Source: Cercospora beticola (lineage: Eukaryota; Ascomycota; Dothideomycetes; Mycosphaerellales; Mycosphaerellaceae). Taken from it: a DNA stretch of 64,000 bases. The stretch lies in assembly GCF_033473495.1 (NCBI RefSeq), contig NC_088938.1, forward strand, positions 1,364,001 to 1,428,000. Reading direction: 5' to 3'. This document shows positions 22,680-33,540 of the stretch, in pieces. The stretch's first letter is position 1, and every line of letters begins with the position of its first letter. A model generated the notes under the pieces. That model was given only the letters and a program-made list of their open reading frames with translations, did no database searches and had not been told where the DNA came from. The position numbers were made by a program, and so were the translations under genes.

Positions 22680-25600
22680 ATGCAGACCCCATTCCAGGCT
22701 CAACACTATGGTGGTGAGGTAACGATGGCCGACACATCTGCTGCTGAGGCCGCGTTGAAGGCTAAGTTGTCCAGGAAACGCACAAAGACCGGGTGCCTGA
22801 CATGTCGCAAGCGACGTATCAAGTGCGGCGAGGAACGGCCTGTGTGCAACAACTGTGTCAAAAGCAAGCGTCATTGCGAGGGCTACAGCCAGCGCGTAGT
22901 CTTCAAGCAACCAACCTTTGATTACCAGCCTGGGGCAAATGGCTCAGCTCACATCACCTTTCAGGCGGGACCTGATCCAGGGACACTAGGACTGCATCCA
23001 TCAGGTCAGGCTCTGCTCGATCAAGCATATCCTACGCATCTTCGACCCCGGCCATCGCAGGACCAGTTCATTACAGTATGGGACCAGCGGACTCAACAAT
23101 ATGTGCATATTCCCGCACCCGCACCCGAACAAGTGCAACAAAGTCCCACAGAGGCTGGACCTCCACAGCCTGTAGACGGACTCGGTCCTATCAGTCCTGG
23201 CCATGTCATCAGGGATCCTTTTTCATTGCATCAACTATCCCAATCCCCGACCGATCAGTCACCTTCGCATATGGCTGCCCATGCCCCTTCCATGTTCCAC
23301 GACTCGGGAACTCAATTTTCCTCAAACCCCTACAGTGCATCCGAGCAATACAATGACCAGCCTACGACGAACGCGCAGATCGAAGGATCAATTTATTCGG
23401 CTGGCGAGCGATTGTTCCAGAGTCCTGGCGCGGGCCTGCGGAACAGTCTGTCAAGTGAAGCTACGATGCCAGTCCACAGCTGGACGGACGCTTCATCGCA
23501 GTCCCGCAGCGATGCATCCACGATAGTACAGACTCCAGTCTCAGCCGACCCTTCACAAGCATTCTCGTTCTCTCGCCCAATGCCTGAAACGGGAGCGCAT
23601 GTTCAATGGCAGACGGAGTGGAGTTCAGGCCAACCCACGAGTCAGAACGGAACCCCACAATTGGGACAAGGGAATCATTATTATCCTCCACCCCTTTCAT
23701 TGGAACACGTGCGAGCGATGCATCGTAATGGCCATTATGCCGTGAAGCAGGAAACACCAAGCTCTGCAACCGCGTTGCAAGATGGACGGCCGTCGACCCC
23801 AGAACTTTATGAGCATGAACTCCATGCGCCTGCCACCATGACTCCTACGTATCTCTTGAGCGCAGCGGCTGTAGAGAAACAAGATGATGAGTATTATGAT
23901 GTAGATGAAGATGATGCAGACCAGGAGCAAGATGTGGACACGTCGTTGTCGCAAGCTCAAAGTCATAAGCGACAACGCATGCTCGGCAGAGTCTTGCAAG
24001 GCAACCAGATCAGCATCCAGGGCCTCCAGATGCGTCGCTACGATACGTTCATCTACGACGGGATCTTGGATACGTATCGCGTCGAATATGTCGCGAGCCC
24101 CCTGAAGAATCCCGCAACAGCAAGAGTGTTTGCTCACTTCATTTCGGCGACAGGCCCAAGCTTATCGGTCTACGAACGAACACCAAATACCTCTTCGGTG
24201 CTCTTTAATGGAGGCACGGTGCCCATATCACAGCAAGGCTTGTGGACGTACACCTTGCCGATGGCTGCGCTGCATCATCAAGGACTTCTTCATGCAATGC
24301 TGGCTTTGGCGAGTCTACATATTGCAAGATTACAAGGAGCATCGACAACGCCATCCATGCAGCACTATGCGTGGGCATTGAGGCGCATTCACGCGGCAGT
24401 CAGCAATCCGAAGAGTAGGCTGAAAGCCACAACCATTGCAGCCTCCATGCTTTTGGGTTTCTACGAAATCATGACTGCAGATCACATGAAATGGAACATG
24501 CATCTCATGGGTGCAAAGCAGCTCTTTGTGGAGACAGATTTTGTACAGATGACCGCTGCTTTCAGGAGGATGAAAATGGAACGTGCTGTGAACATGTCGG
24601 GTCTGTCGGGCAGGAAAAGACGGTACAGCATAGAACAGCCATTCTCTCAGGGCGATCTGCTGGATCAGATGCACGACATTGATGAGCGCGTGGTGAGCCA
24701 GATCGTGGGTAAGGAAGTCAAATATGACATCTTTGGCCACGTTGAACCCTCGAATGCGAGTATACCGCCGACTCTGGATCTCAGCAAGTATGATATCCTT
24801 CGGGATTTGTACTGGTGGTATTGCAAACAGGATGTCATACAGAGCATCGTGAGCGGCAATGCTTTACTGTGAGTTACCCGTTCCCACTGATCGATTGACA
24901 CTAATGCAGTGCAGCATGGACTTCAGCCGGTGGCCGAATTGCCCTCCTCGAGGCCCATTGGGACGGGGTGACGCGGTTTACGGATCATCCGATCACCTCG
25001 TTCTACTGCTTGGTCGGATCGCAGACTTCGCTTCGCGGGATCGTAAGCGCAAATTGAAGCAGATGGAGGCCAACGGTGGTCATTGGAGACCTGCGCCTGG
25101 TATGAATATTCCTCGCCCACCTCAAGCTTCGCAGCAAGCACCGCCAACTCCAGTATCTGCTGGCCCTGGTATGCCTATGCCTATGCCTGGTGCAGTTGGC
25201 GGACCCTCAGTGCTTCCGCAGCCGGGTGGTTCACCGTCTATGCCAGATTTCTATGGCATGGCTCCACCACCCAGGGCGAATGTACACATGCCGAGCTCGT
25301 ATACATCGACCAATACGCAGCCGACGCCCACGCCGACGAGCGCATACCCTCCCGACTCATTCGAACACAATCTACCACAAGCCACCCAAGACGCTCTGGA
25401 CGAGTATGCGCAAATACGACAAGCACTGATTCTGTTTGAGCAGAGTCTCCGTCGCTCACCAGCATTTCAGCCCCTCGAGTCCGGTTCCTATCATTCCGTG
25501 GACACGGCCTTTGGCCCGACATACTTCTTCCGCACTTATGATATTGGTTGCTTGTGGGCATTCTACCACATGGCCATGATCATTGCGATACGTGCACACC

Positions 25601-26139
25601 CGCACATGCCGCCTGCAGCTCATATGGCAGCCGGCGTTGCAGCACACGAGACGAAGCATCATGCCATGGAAATTGGTCGCATCGTTGCCGGGATTGTACC
25701 AGGACCCGACGACCAACCACTGAATCCAAGTCTCGGAGCAGCACTCTGCGACAGCTGTATGCCTTCTTTCTTCGCTGCAGTACAGTATCAGGATCCACGA
25801 CAGCGTTACGAAACAGTGACTCGAATCTTCAGCATTGCGCGGCGAACAGGTTGGGGCAGCGCGGAGCTTATTGCCAACGGCTGCGAGACAGCTTGGGTGA
25901 AAGCTGCGGCTGTTGGGAGAGGACCGCCATATACCAGAATCGTTCGAGCGCATCATACGAATAGCGAGGATCCGCGCTTGACGGGAAGTTGGGAGAGATT
26001 AGATCCTCAGTCGGCACCAGTAGACGGTGATGATGCGGATCGAAGACTCGTGAAGACTAAGAAGGAGGCTCGATTGAATTGGGCGATTGGAGTGATGGGT
26101 GTGGAAGAAGACGTGGAGAAGATGAAACTCGTGGACTGA
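22680..26139 (+). CDS. Zn2Cys6 fungal transcription factor
   Basis: Two exons, 22680-24868 and 24915-26139, give 1137 residues. The 46-nt intron uses the second of two close AGs, which keeps the conserved GSSDHLVLLLGRIADFASRD helix in frame. The binuclear cluster C-x2-C-x6-C-x6-C-x2-C-x6-C spans residues 39-66, preceded by a KRTKTG basic arm. A 300-residue Gln/Ser/Pro-rich region and an acidic patch follow, then an all-helical regulatory domain of the Fungal_trans_2 type, interrupted by a Pro/Met-rich spacer (about residues 790-890). A second ATG at 22725 also precedes the cluster. Such proteins are nuclear, bind CGG-type half-sites and usually control nearby or pathway genes; no target is evident here. 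Confidence 0.87.
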
Positions 26140-27031
26140 TTATGATGATGAAGATTTTGCATACTACGACAGATAGATGACAGCGAAGGTTCAGGTTGTG
26201 AAAGGAAGTGTACAGTCAGAACATAGTGTGTATGAGCAATGTGGGACCAGTGGAAATTCGCGGGTCGTGTGAAAACTTTGCATTTGACAAGAAGGCGAAG
26301 AAGTAGACAAGGTCTTGAATATGCTACGACAGACACTTCCGGCTTTCAAAGTACCGGCGAGCGAAAGAAGGACGTGATGTTAGCGATCGTGTGAGGGCAG
26401 CGGAAGAAGGCATGATACCTAATTAGCGCTTGGTATACATTTCCTCGCGATGTGCACACAGGCACGTTTGAAAAGCAAAATTCCAATACGGATCTCTATT
26501 ACTACAAACTACCTACGCAGCAAAAAAGTGTTAATATTGAATGTTAAGAAGCAGTAGCCCTGTGTTTCGTTCCACTCGAAGCCTTATGCCATTGGTCGGA
26601 CCAATGCCCTCGACCGCATTAGCGGCATCGCCGCCATGAGCAGCGCATCGACTCCTTCTCTGCTCATGGACTTTCCCTTTTTAGCCCCCATACGCGAGGC
26701 TAGGAAGATTGACCGTCTTTTCCTCCTGTCAGGGGCTTGTGGTGTTTGGGAGAATGGTGACAGGGCGTATCCTCACTAAGAGTGCCTCTGGATTAGTAAC
26801 AGCATCGATCATCCAATTGAACCATCACTCACAAATAACCACGTGCTAAACAGCATCTAATAAATGATCAGCGGAATGCCTTTAGAATGTCGTTCACTGG
26901 TCAAACACTTACACCGCCCCTCCATTGCCTTTCGGAGTCCATGCTATAAAAGTCACCCAATCGCCTTAGCTATAACACCTGTGCGAAGCCTCGTCTCCAA
27001 CTTACGATTGACCCGGCGGCGTATTTCCACA
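26140..27031. other. Intergenic, nothing recognised
   Basis: An 890-bp convergent spacer holding the 3' ends of the Zn2Cys6 gene and of the small secreted protein gene. No domain, tRNA or repeat was seen. Confidence 0.5.
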
Positions 27032-27223
27032 CTAGTCCCATCCAGCGGCGCAAGCTGCCTTTGCCGAGCCGTCGCCGGGACAATTAGTGTATTTGTTGAA
27101 TTTCACGTTTTTCTCGCAGTGTTTGACTGAGAGTCCCTCGGCATGCGGGCAGGCGAATGCTTGGACACTTGGGACTGCGATCGCCAGCAAGAGGCCGATG
27201 AACGACACGTAAGAGCAGTGCAT
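27032..27223 (-). CDS. Small cysteine-rich secreted protein
   Basis: Single exon, 63 residues. The first 22 residues form a classical signal peptide ending PSVQA, then the mature part of about 41 residues carries four cysteines at positions 25, 36, 48 and 58, enough for two disulphides, with several lysines in the middle. I recognise no family. Such proteins in plant-associated fungi are often apoplastic effectors or antimicrobial peptides, but that is inference from size and composition only. A TATA-like box lies about 125 bp upstream, consistent with a strongly regulated gene. The gene stands alone, with about 0.9 and 1.6 kb of empty DNA on its sides. Confidence 0.6.
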   Translation of the reverse strand: MHCSYVSFIGLLLAIAVPSVQAFACPHAEGLSVKHCEKNVKFNKYTNCPGDGSAKAACAAGWD

Positions 27224-27347
27224 GTTTGAGGCAGGTTGCGAAGGAAGCTTCTCGGTAGCGGATGTAGATTGTCGCGGGTCGACGAGTTGAAGTGACGGGG
27301 CTGCGGGCGTGACTTTGGATCATCTTTGGACGGATACCAGTTCTTCT

Positions 27348-27353
27348 TATATA
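27348..27353 (-). promoter_or_regulatory. TATA-like box of the small secreted protein gene
   Basis: CTATATAAG on the minus strand, about 125 bp before the ATG at 27223. The position suits a core promoter with a short 5' leader. Confidence 0.5.
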
Positions 27354-28817
27354 GACCTGACAGATCGCCAACACACAAATCAGTGGTCTTCGCAAGATAC
27401 CAGGAAGTTCCAAGTGGGAAGTGCCATTAGCTTGATTTTTCTGATGACAGAGAGGCCAACACATAATGAGTTCAACGCACACAAGGGGACCTTTGCTGGA
27501 AGGCGATTGTATGTGCATTGCGAGAGAAGGTATTGTGGGTCTAGGGTTGACAGCTTCAAGGGCGTCTGGTCTGCGAAGGATTGAAGGTGGACACTGGCGC
27601 GTCCAGAGCGCTCCATGATATTGAATCCCGCACTGCAGATCTGGGAAAAGAGTCGAGTAAGGGCCGCCAGTGAATCTGAACGCTGCCCGTCAAATCCGTG
27701 CTGATTGGCGCAATAACATACAATCTGTCATCCGCATCTCACGGACTCTAGAAAGTTAAGCTCAAGGCCGATCGCGACACTCCCGTCAATAAGCTGCCCT
27801 AAGGCGCGTGCTAGAAAGCTAGTTTTGTGCCGGGTCAGTTGAGTCGTTCTGAGGTTATGATATGAGGGCACAGGCACCGTTCTTAGCCAAGGTACGCTGG
27901 TCAGCGAGCCGTATTTCCCGTTTAGAGACCCAGCGTAGGCTGAGAAGGCACAAACACCGTAGATGCAGCCACTCGCTGCGCAGCTTCTTGATATACCATT
28001 TGGACGACTCTGATGGCGATCTTCCAAGCATCAAAATCTCTTCTTCGGTTGCACCATTGTTACTTGCATTCGGAGCGCGTCCAGCGCGTAGTGAGGGAAG
28101 AATATCTTCCACTTGAGTGTGTCCGACCTTCTTCTGCCCAGAGATTGGCTTTCCAGTGAGCAATGCAAAAAGAGGTGAGGTTGGCGCTGCTTGATGCAGC
28201 GAGTTCTCCTTTCCAGACTGCACCTCTTGAAGCCCATGTGACGCAAGCCTCGGAACGGAACAACAGAGGTGCGGCGCTTCTGCTACATACTTCTTCCTAA
28301 GCTGCCATCTCTAGCAGTGGTGTTAGGCCTATTCGGTACAGAAATTCGCTGTAGGAGAACTGTGCTGTCAGTACGTAGTGTAAATTAATGATGCGAAGAT
28401 AGTGGAAGGCTCGATCTCGCGTGAAAGTACTGCATTAAGGGAATGTGCTGATGCTCGAACCCTTTCACATCTATATGTACATAGCGCTGAGCTGCCGTCT
28501 CCTGCAACGCCATGCTTACATAGTACAGGTCGTCCCCAAATGGCTGTTTCATCAATAGCTGAGTTTTGCGGAACGCCAAAAGGTAGGTGAGTAAGCACAA
28601 CAAAGAAATCGCAAAGGGGTATGGGGTATTTCGTAGGGGAACTCCACTGGTATTCGAAGCTTTTCAACACTGTTCTGACGCCAGTAGACCGAGCTCGGAA
28701 GGGACAGGGGACGATAAATGTCAAAATAATTCGAGCGAAAGAAAGGGCGCGCCTCGAACCAAGCCAAACAATATGGTAGTCCATCCAACGATTTATCCAA
28801 GGTAGCGAAGTGGGCGC
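27354..28817. other. Intergenic, nothing recognised
   Basis: 1.46 kb between two minus-strand genes. Several frames of 60-140 codons overlap on both strands, without domains or good splice models. Confidence 0.45.
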
Positions 28818-30098
28818 TCAGCCAGTGTACGCATCCGCAGCACTGATGATCAACTTGAACGAGCCTTGGGTATCAGCATTCTTCCTGACCAACTGGAAGG
28901 CGCTCTGCGCATCAAGCTTCTGGCCAAGCCCATATTGACGACTATACGTCTGGGCTTGAACAAACTCATGCGGGAAGTCGCTATCAACTCCGAGGGTTTC
29001 GAGGATCCTGGAGACCAAACCGTCTGGGTTGAGCACACCAGAAACATCAACCTCGAAGAATGATTTCTGATCTTGCGATACCATGATCAACTTGTGTCCG
29101 GGTGAACTAGCAATGATGCGCAGTTTCTTGAAGGAAACTACGGTCTTGCATAGGGCCCACAAGCCGAAGTTCTTGGGAGATGTCGCAGATACTGGGGAAG
29201 CATTCGATGCTTTCCTGCCAGTGGAGATGTTGGTGATGATCTTGCTGTGCACTTGTTTGAAGTGTCGGCGCAGGTCTTTGGGGTACAAGAAGGCCTTGAC
29301 TATGCCATGTTCTTGACAGTCTGGGCAAGAGTGCGGGTGCGAGTCTTTGGGCGCATGAGTACGCTGATAGTGTTTCTTCTGGTCGCAAGCACGATCAAAT
29401 GTCTCTGTGCAGCCGAGACAAGGATACCCGCCCTTTTGTTGTTTCATCCGTTTACTGGGAGCTCTCTTGACCGAGCTTGCGAAATCGTTGCTTGTATCCT
29501 GACGCCCTCTCTTGGATAGTGAACGATGTAGGTCGTTGTGAGCGTCTGTAGGGCTTTCGAGGAGTGCACCAGCTGATGGCGACGATCGCGTGAGCGGCGG
29601 TTTCTCCGTTTTCGTGGTGACAAATGGCTCGGAGTATGATTGATGGAGGATAGGTGGATCTGGCATCTGCTGCTCGGTTTTGACAATGTCTGCCGGCTCG
29701 TACGCGGACGAATTGATATAGTCATCGAGGTTGTAGTCGCCATCCGTGTTGCGCAGCCCATTCTGACCGAGCACCTCCCCTGCATTGAGGTTGTCTTCGT
29801 TGTACTCAGGCTCAGGTGTGTGCAACGCTATGGCGCTGTTCGCACAAGATGCGCTCGGCGATGGGCCATCGGAGAGTGCGGGCAACGCTGGACCCGGGAT
29901 CTCCAGACCATTCGCAGTGAAAGCAGTCTCGGGCTGTCCTGCGAGATAGCGTTGTAACTGCGCATCTTCCTCATTGACATCCAGGAAGTTGCAGTTCAAA
30001 ATCGCTGCGACCTGCTCGGGATCGAGTGCAGTGGATTCGTCGTGGGTGTTGTCGCGAAGGATAGCGTCCCCGCTGTTCAGCTGGGTTGTGCTAGCCAT
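28818..30098 (-). CDS. C2H2 zinc-finger protein, putative regulator
   Basis: Single exon, 426 residues from the ATG at 30098. The open frame continues upstream, but that part reads like leader sequence. Residues 1-200 are acidic and Ser/Pro-rich, a possible activation region. Two fingers follow at about 220-280: YPCLGCTETFDRACDQKKHY and a second one with an unusually long Cys-Cys to His spacer (CPDCQEHG to HFKQVH). A basic KRAPSKRMKQQK run just before the fingers is a likely nuclear signal. The C-terminal 130 residues form a mixed alpha/beta region I do not recognise, predicted to be soluble. Finger pairs of this kind bind DNA or act in protein contacts; the target is unknown. Confidence 0.75.
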   Translation of the reverse strand: MASTTQLNSGDAILRDNTHDESTALDPEQVAAILNCNFLDVNEEDAQLQRYLAGQPETAFTANGLEIPGPALPALSDGPSPSASCANSAIALHTPEPEYNEDNLNAGEVLGQNGLRNTDGDYNLDDYINSSAYEPADIVKTEQQMPDPPILHQSYSEPFVTTKTEKPPLTRSSPSAGALLESPTDAHNDLHRSLSKRGRQDTSNDFASSVKRAPSKRMKQQKGGYPCLGCTETFDRACDQKKHYQRTHAPKDSHPHSCPDCQEHGIVKAFLYPKDLRRHFKQVHSKIITNISTGRKASNASPVSATSPKNFGLWALCKTVVSFKKLRIIASSPGHKLIMVSQDQKSFFEVDVSGVLNPDGLVSRILETLGVDSDFPHEFVQAQTYSRQYGLGQKLDAQSAFQLVRKNADTQGSFKLIISAADAYTG

Positions 30099-30606
30099 GC
30101 TGCCGCCGGCCTTGAGGCTTCGCCCGGGTGGCCTGGGGGGAATGCGCAAGGGGCATATAATAATGGTCGAGACGGAGGAAGAACATCCTGGGCGAGTTCG
30201 CGAGTTTGTCAACTCATGCGACAGACAAGGCTGAGAGGCCGCACGAAGGATCTCGTGCGGCGTGAGGGCGCTGTAGCTGGCAGCTGGCGGCATGAAAATA
30301 GAGTTCAGCTCCAGCCAGCTCCAGCCGGTAGCTGGTCCGAGCTTTCGCTGACGCGACGCAGATAAAAAGCTCCAGCGGTTAGGTATAAATATGGGAGTGT
30401 CAATTGCATGAAGTATGCTCGCGAGTATGGTTATAGACTGGTCCATGCATGTTGTTGCTGTTTTTGGACAATATTGGAAGGCAGGGGCGTGTCAGGGTGC
30501 AAAAGTGAATGCAGCGCGTATTGCACCGCACCAACTAGACGGTCAAAAATGCAAAAAAGACAGCCGGCGAAGACTGTTGATCACAACCTGATCGCTTGAT
30601 CACATG
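30099..30606. other. Upstream region of the C2H2 gene and tRNA 3' flank
   Basis: Holds the C2H2 promoter and a cluster of AGCTGG/CCAGCT repeats around 30270-30340. No other gene was seen. Confidence 0.45.
30553..30558 (-). terminator. Possible Pol III terminator (T6) of tRNA-Val
   Basis: Six Ts on the minus strand 49 nt beyond the tRNA 3' end, followed by a T5 run a few bases on. No earlier T-run of four or more was noticed. Confidence 0.4.
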
Positions 30607-30737
30607 TACTTTCGTCGAGACTTGAACTCGAGACCTTCAGTGTGTTAGACTGACGTGATAACCACTGGAGACATATTAGTATGTGGGTAATGGACCATTT
30701 GGAGGAGGTGCAAACTCTTACACTACACCACGAAAGC
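30607..30737 (-). tRNA. tRNA-Val (anticodon AAC), D-loop interrupted
   Basis: Read on the minus strand, 131 nt. The two ends pair over seven positions (GCTTTCG with CGAAAGT, one G-T wobble), with discriminator A at 30607. The anticodon stem TCAGT/ACTGA holds loop CTAACAC with AAC; the T stem TCGAG/CTCGA holds TTCAAGT. After removal of 57 nt (30665-30721) the D region becomes GTGGTGTAGTTGGTTATCAC, a normal eukaryotic tRNA-Val D-arm, and the tRNA is 74 nt. The B box (GTTCAAGTC) matches the consensus and most of the A box is intact in the DNA. Without that removal the D-arm cannot form. The insertion is not at the canonical tRNA intron site (37/38). Confidence 0.8.
30665..30721 (-). other. 57-nt GT...AG intron-like insertion in tRNA-Val
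   Basis: The insertion starts GTAAGA, has TACTAAT ending about 10 nt before the terminal CAG, and has the length of mRNA introns in this window. A four-base direct repeat (AGTG) at the borders means the exact cut could shift by a few bases. Confidence 0.65.
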
Positions 30738-31395
30738 CTTGATTGGATGGCAGAAGTGCTATCTAGGTTATTATAGTCGTTTAACTAGATGAGGAATGCA
30801 AGGGTGAAGCCGGGTCCGAAAGCGGGACTTTTTTCCACTCTTTCGCCCCACCACAGCTCACAGAGGTCTATCACGCCAATGATCCAAGCTACAATGACAC
30901 TTTTAGCATCACTTTCATATTGCTAGGTTGTCCAGACAATCTGAGCATTCAACGATCTCCCAGCCAGCAACCCTTTCACCCCTGACTATCCAGAAGTCCC
31001 ACACGCGATCCGACGATGCAAAAAGCATGCATCTGGCATAACAAGACAGCTGTATAGTTGCTGGACTCTGCAGAATACTCATGAGTGAACTCGACATTGC
31101 AGTCTGGTATCATGCCGGTATACAGTATCGAATAGCTACCGCATGGACGATGGATACGTTTTCAGTCCATCAATCATACCTCAAGCGCGACGTCTGCCAA
31201 TTCATTGCCGCCAAAGAATGTCCAAGAATGCATTTCACGACAGCACTGTGGTTGTCGAAATGCTCACAGACACCATGCGGATTCTCGACTCAAACACATC
31301 ACCTTTCCCTGCGTTTGATGAGGTTGCAGATCAGTCCTTCTTGCTGTGTGAACCTGGACTTGTCAGCAGCGATACCCTTTGCGCCGACGCTCGAC
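30738..31395. other. Intergenic, nothing recognised
   Basis: Upstream flank of the tRNA gene and 3' flank of the P450 gene, 658 bp. Frames on the plus strand are antisense or noise. Confidence 0.45.
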
Positions 31396-33128
31396 CTACC
31401 AGTGATTGACGACACGCCATTCTTTCTCAGGGTGGGTCAGCTCGACATCATATCGTCGAAGAAGCTCAGGAATTACCTTCGTCATTTCGATCCCTGTGGT
31501 CATTAGCCAGGCCGTATCAACACAGACGCGTGCTCACAGGAAATGTGTCTTCCAATGCACTTCCTAGAGCCTCCTCCAAAGTTGAGTTCCCATAAGTTAT
31601 CCATTTCTCTCAATTGTTCTCCTGGAGCCTCCGTCCATCGCTCCGGTTTGAATGAGGTCGCCTGAGGGAAGACGCCTTCGTTGTGGTTGGTGACCCACGG
31701 ATTGATCCCAACGATGGTGCCTCCCTTCAAATAATGACCATCGATCTCAACTCCTTGCTTGGGAACATGTCTCTCCATCAGCAATCCAACACTCGAGTGC
31801 AGTCTCATACTCTCTTTCAGCACACCATACAAGTACGGCAGTTCGCAAGCCTCCTTGTACGAAATCGGCTTACTCAATTTCCCTTCTCGGTCCGCCGCAT
31901 CGATGTCACTGACGAGTCTGTGCATGCAATCTGGATTCCGACAGAGGAAGTATATCGCAGCTCGCAATTCAATTGCTGTTGTGTCAGATCCAGCAAAGAC
32001 ATTTCCCGATAAATGAACGACAATATCCCTCGTGCTCATTTTGTCCGGGTTGGAGCTTTTCACATGTGCCCATCTGCTCAACATATCCCGCCCTTCGTGG
32101 TCAGCATTGATGAGTTCTCCATCGTGTTGGATACTCGCTCGATTGTTGATCGCTTTCAATGTGAAGACGAGAACCTGGTTCTGCAATAAGATGATGGGAA
32201 GTAAGTGTATGCTCCAAGTGATCCCCTCAAGTTTGTCATCAATGAAGGCAATGAAACTCACCCATGTCTCCATAGCTGGCATTACTTTGGTGAAGAGTGG
32301 ATTGCCCAGTAGCAGACCATGTAGCTCAGGTACTTGTCCACACAGGCTTGCATATGTCAGCATTCCCTCAATAGCTTGTATCATGCCATCGACGTCTTTC
32401 CCCTGCTCAAGAAAGCCTAGTTTACGGGCAAACGTGACTTCCTACCAGATCGTTAATCGTTGAATTGATGAACATGATGTCAACTTACTCCCACAACATC
32501 AAATGCATAGTACTGCAACCAAACACCCAAGTCCACTGGCTTATCTTTATTCGCAAATGCACCAAGCTTATCCATGAAAAGCTCAATACAACTGTCAATT
32601 GCCTCCTCGCTCTCTAGCAGCTTTGACAACGAGTATGCAGTGCCGACCTTTCGCTTTTCGCTTCGGTGATGTTCGGGATCTCGTGTTGAGAACAAGTTCA
32701 GCTCAACTCGTTTCTTCCAGGAAATGGACTGGATGGGGTAGAACGCAGTCTGTTGAGTTAGCTGGTAACTTCGAATCGCTATCCCCCATACAAGAATGTA
32801 TGTGTACCTTGGTATAATCCTCCTTCGCCCCGTAGAACACGGGAATCCACTTCGGGTCTGCCACCGAAACAACATTAGGTGCAATTCTGACCAGATTGCC
32901 GTACTTCTTGTGTAGCTTGATAGCGTCCAGGTGAGCAGACCCTTTCCAGACATTGTGAAGACGCCATAGCTTGGTATATGCTGCTACTGGAGGCCCAGGA
33001 ATTGAGGTCAGGCCTGACTGAAACTTGTTTCGAACAGCGATCAACAGAACGACTGTGAGAGTGACCAAAAGCAGATGTTCTTGGATGGCTTCAAGTAGCT
33101 CTTCCATGGCTGATGAAAGCGAAGACAT
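31396..33128 (-). CDS. Cytochrome P450 monooxygenase
   Basis: Five exons, 33128-32808, 32749-32489, 32441-32262, 32180-31538 and 31493-31396, give 500 residues; all junctions keep phase. One N-terminal membrane anchor (about residues 18-36) is followed by a proline hinge SIPGPPVAAY. The I-helix oxygen-binding motif AGSDTTA is near residue 314, the K-helix ExxR in KESMRLH near 376, a PERW motif after it, and the heme loop FGGGSRKCIG near 460 with the thiolate Cys. The pattern after the hinge (YGNLVRIAPN) is like the fungal pisatin-demethylase-type families, which act on phenolic or isoprenoid substrates; the substrate here is unknown. It is an ER-bound enzyme needing a reductase partner. The upstream SDR on the same strand could act on its product (inference). 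Confidence 0.88.
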
Positions 33129-33540
33129 GTCGGCTGGTTGCAGATGTTGCTGTAGTAAGGTCTCGACTACGAATAAACGATGGGCGTTAATGGCATAGGG
33201 CTACGCAGCTGTTTATGCTTTCCATGATGCATTGCTGCCCCGCCCTCGATACCATACTGTGCCCGCATACTGTATCAGCTCATTCGATCACAATTGTGGG
33301 GCAGTGCAACCAGACGGAAGGATTGTAAGCGTATCTGCCGCTGTGCTTCCGAAAGGCATTGTGCGGCTGATAACCAAACATTCCTATATAACGCAGACCT
33401 ATTGGGTCGAAAGCGCTCTATCGTTGAATTGTACGAGCAGCACACACTTCGAGCGTGTAAGAAGACTGCGATCGTCTGTTGTCGCTGACATGTATATCGG
33501 CTAAAAGTCATCGACCATGGTCTGTTGAGATAAGGATTAT
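33129..33540. promoter_or_regulatory. P450 upstream region
   Basis: 412 bp between two minus-strand genes. No TATA box or other gene was recognised. Confidence 0.4.

Noticed and set aside
22072..22737. 221-codon minus-strand ORF before the Zn2Cys6 gene
   Set aside because: No domain, overlaps the regulator start on the opposite strand and conflicts with other frames.
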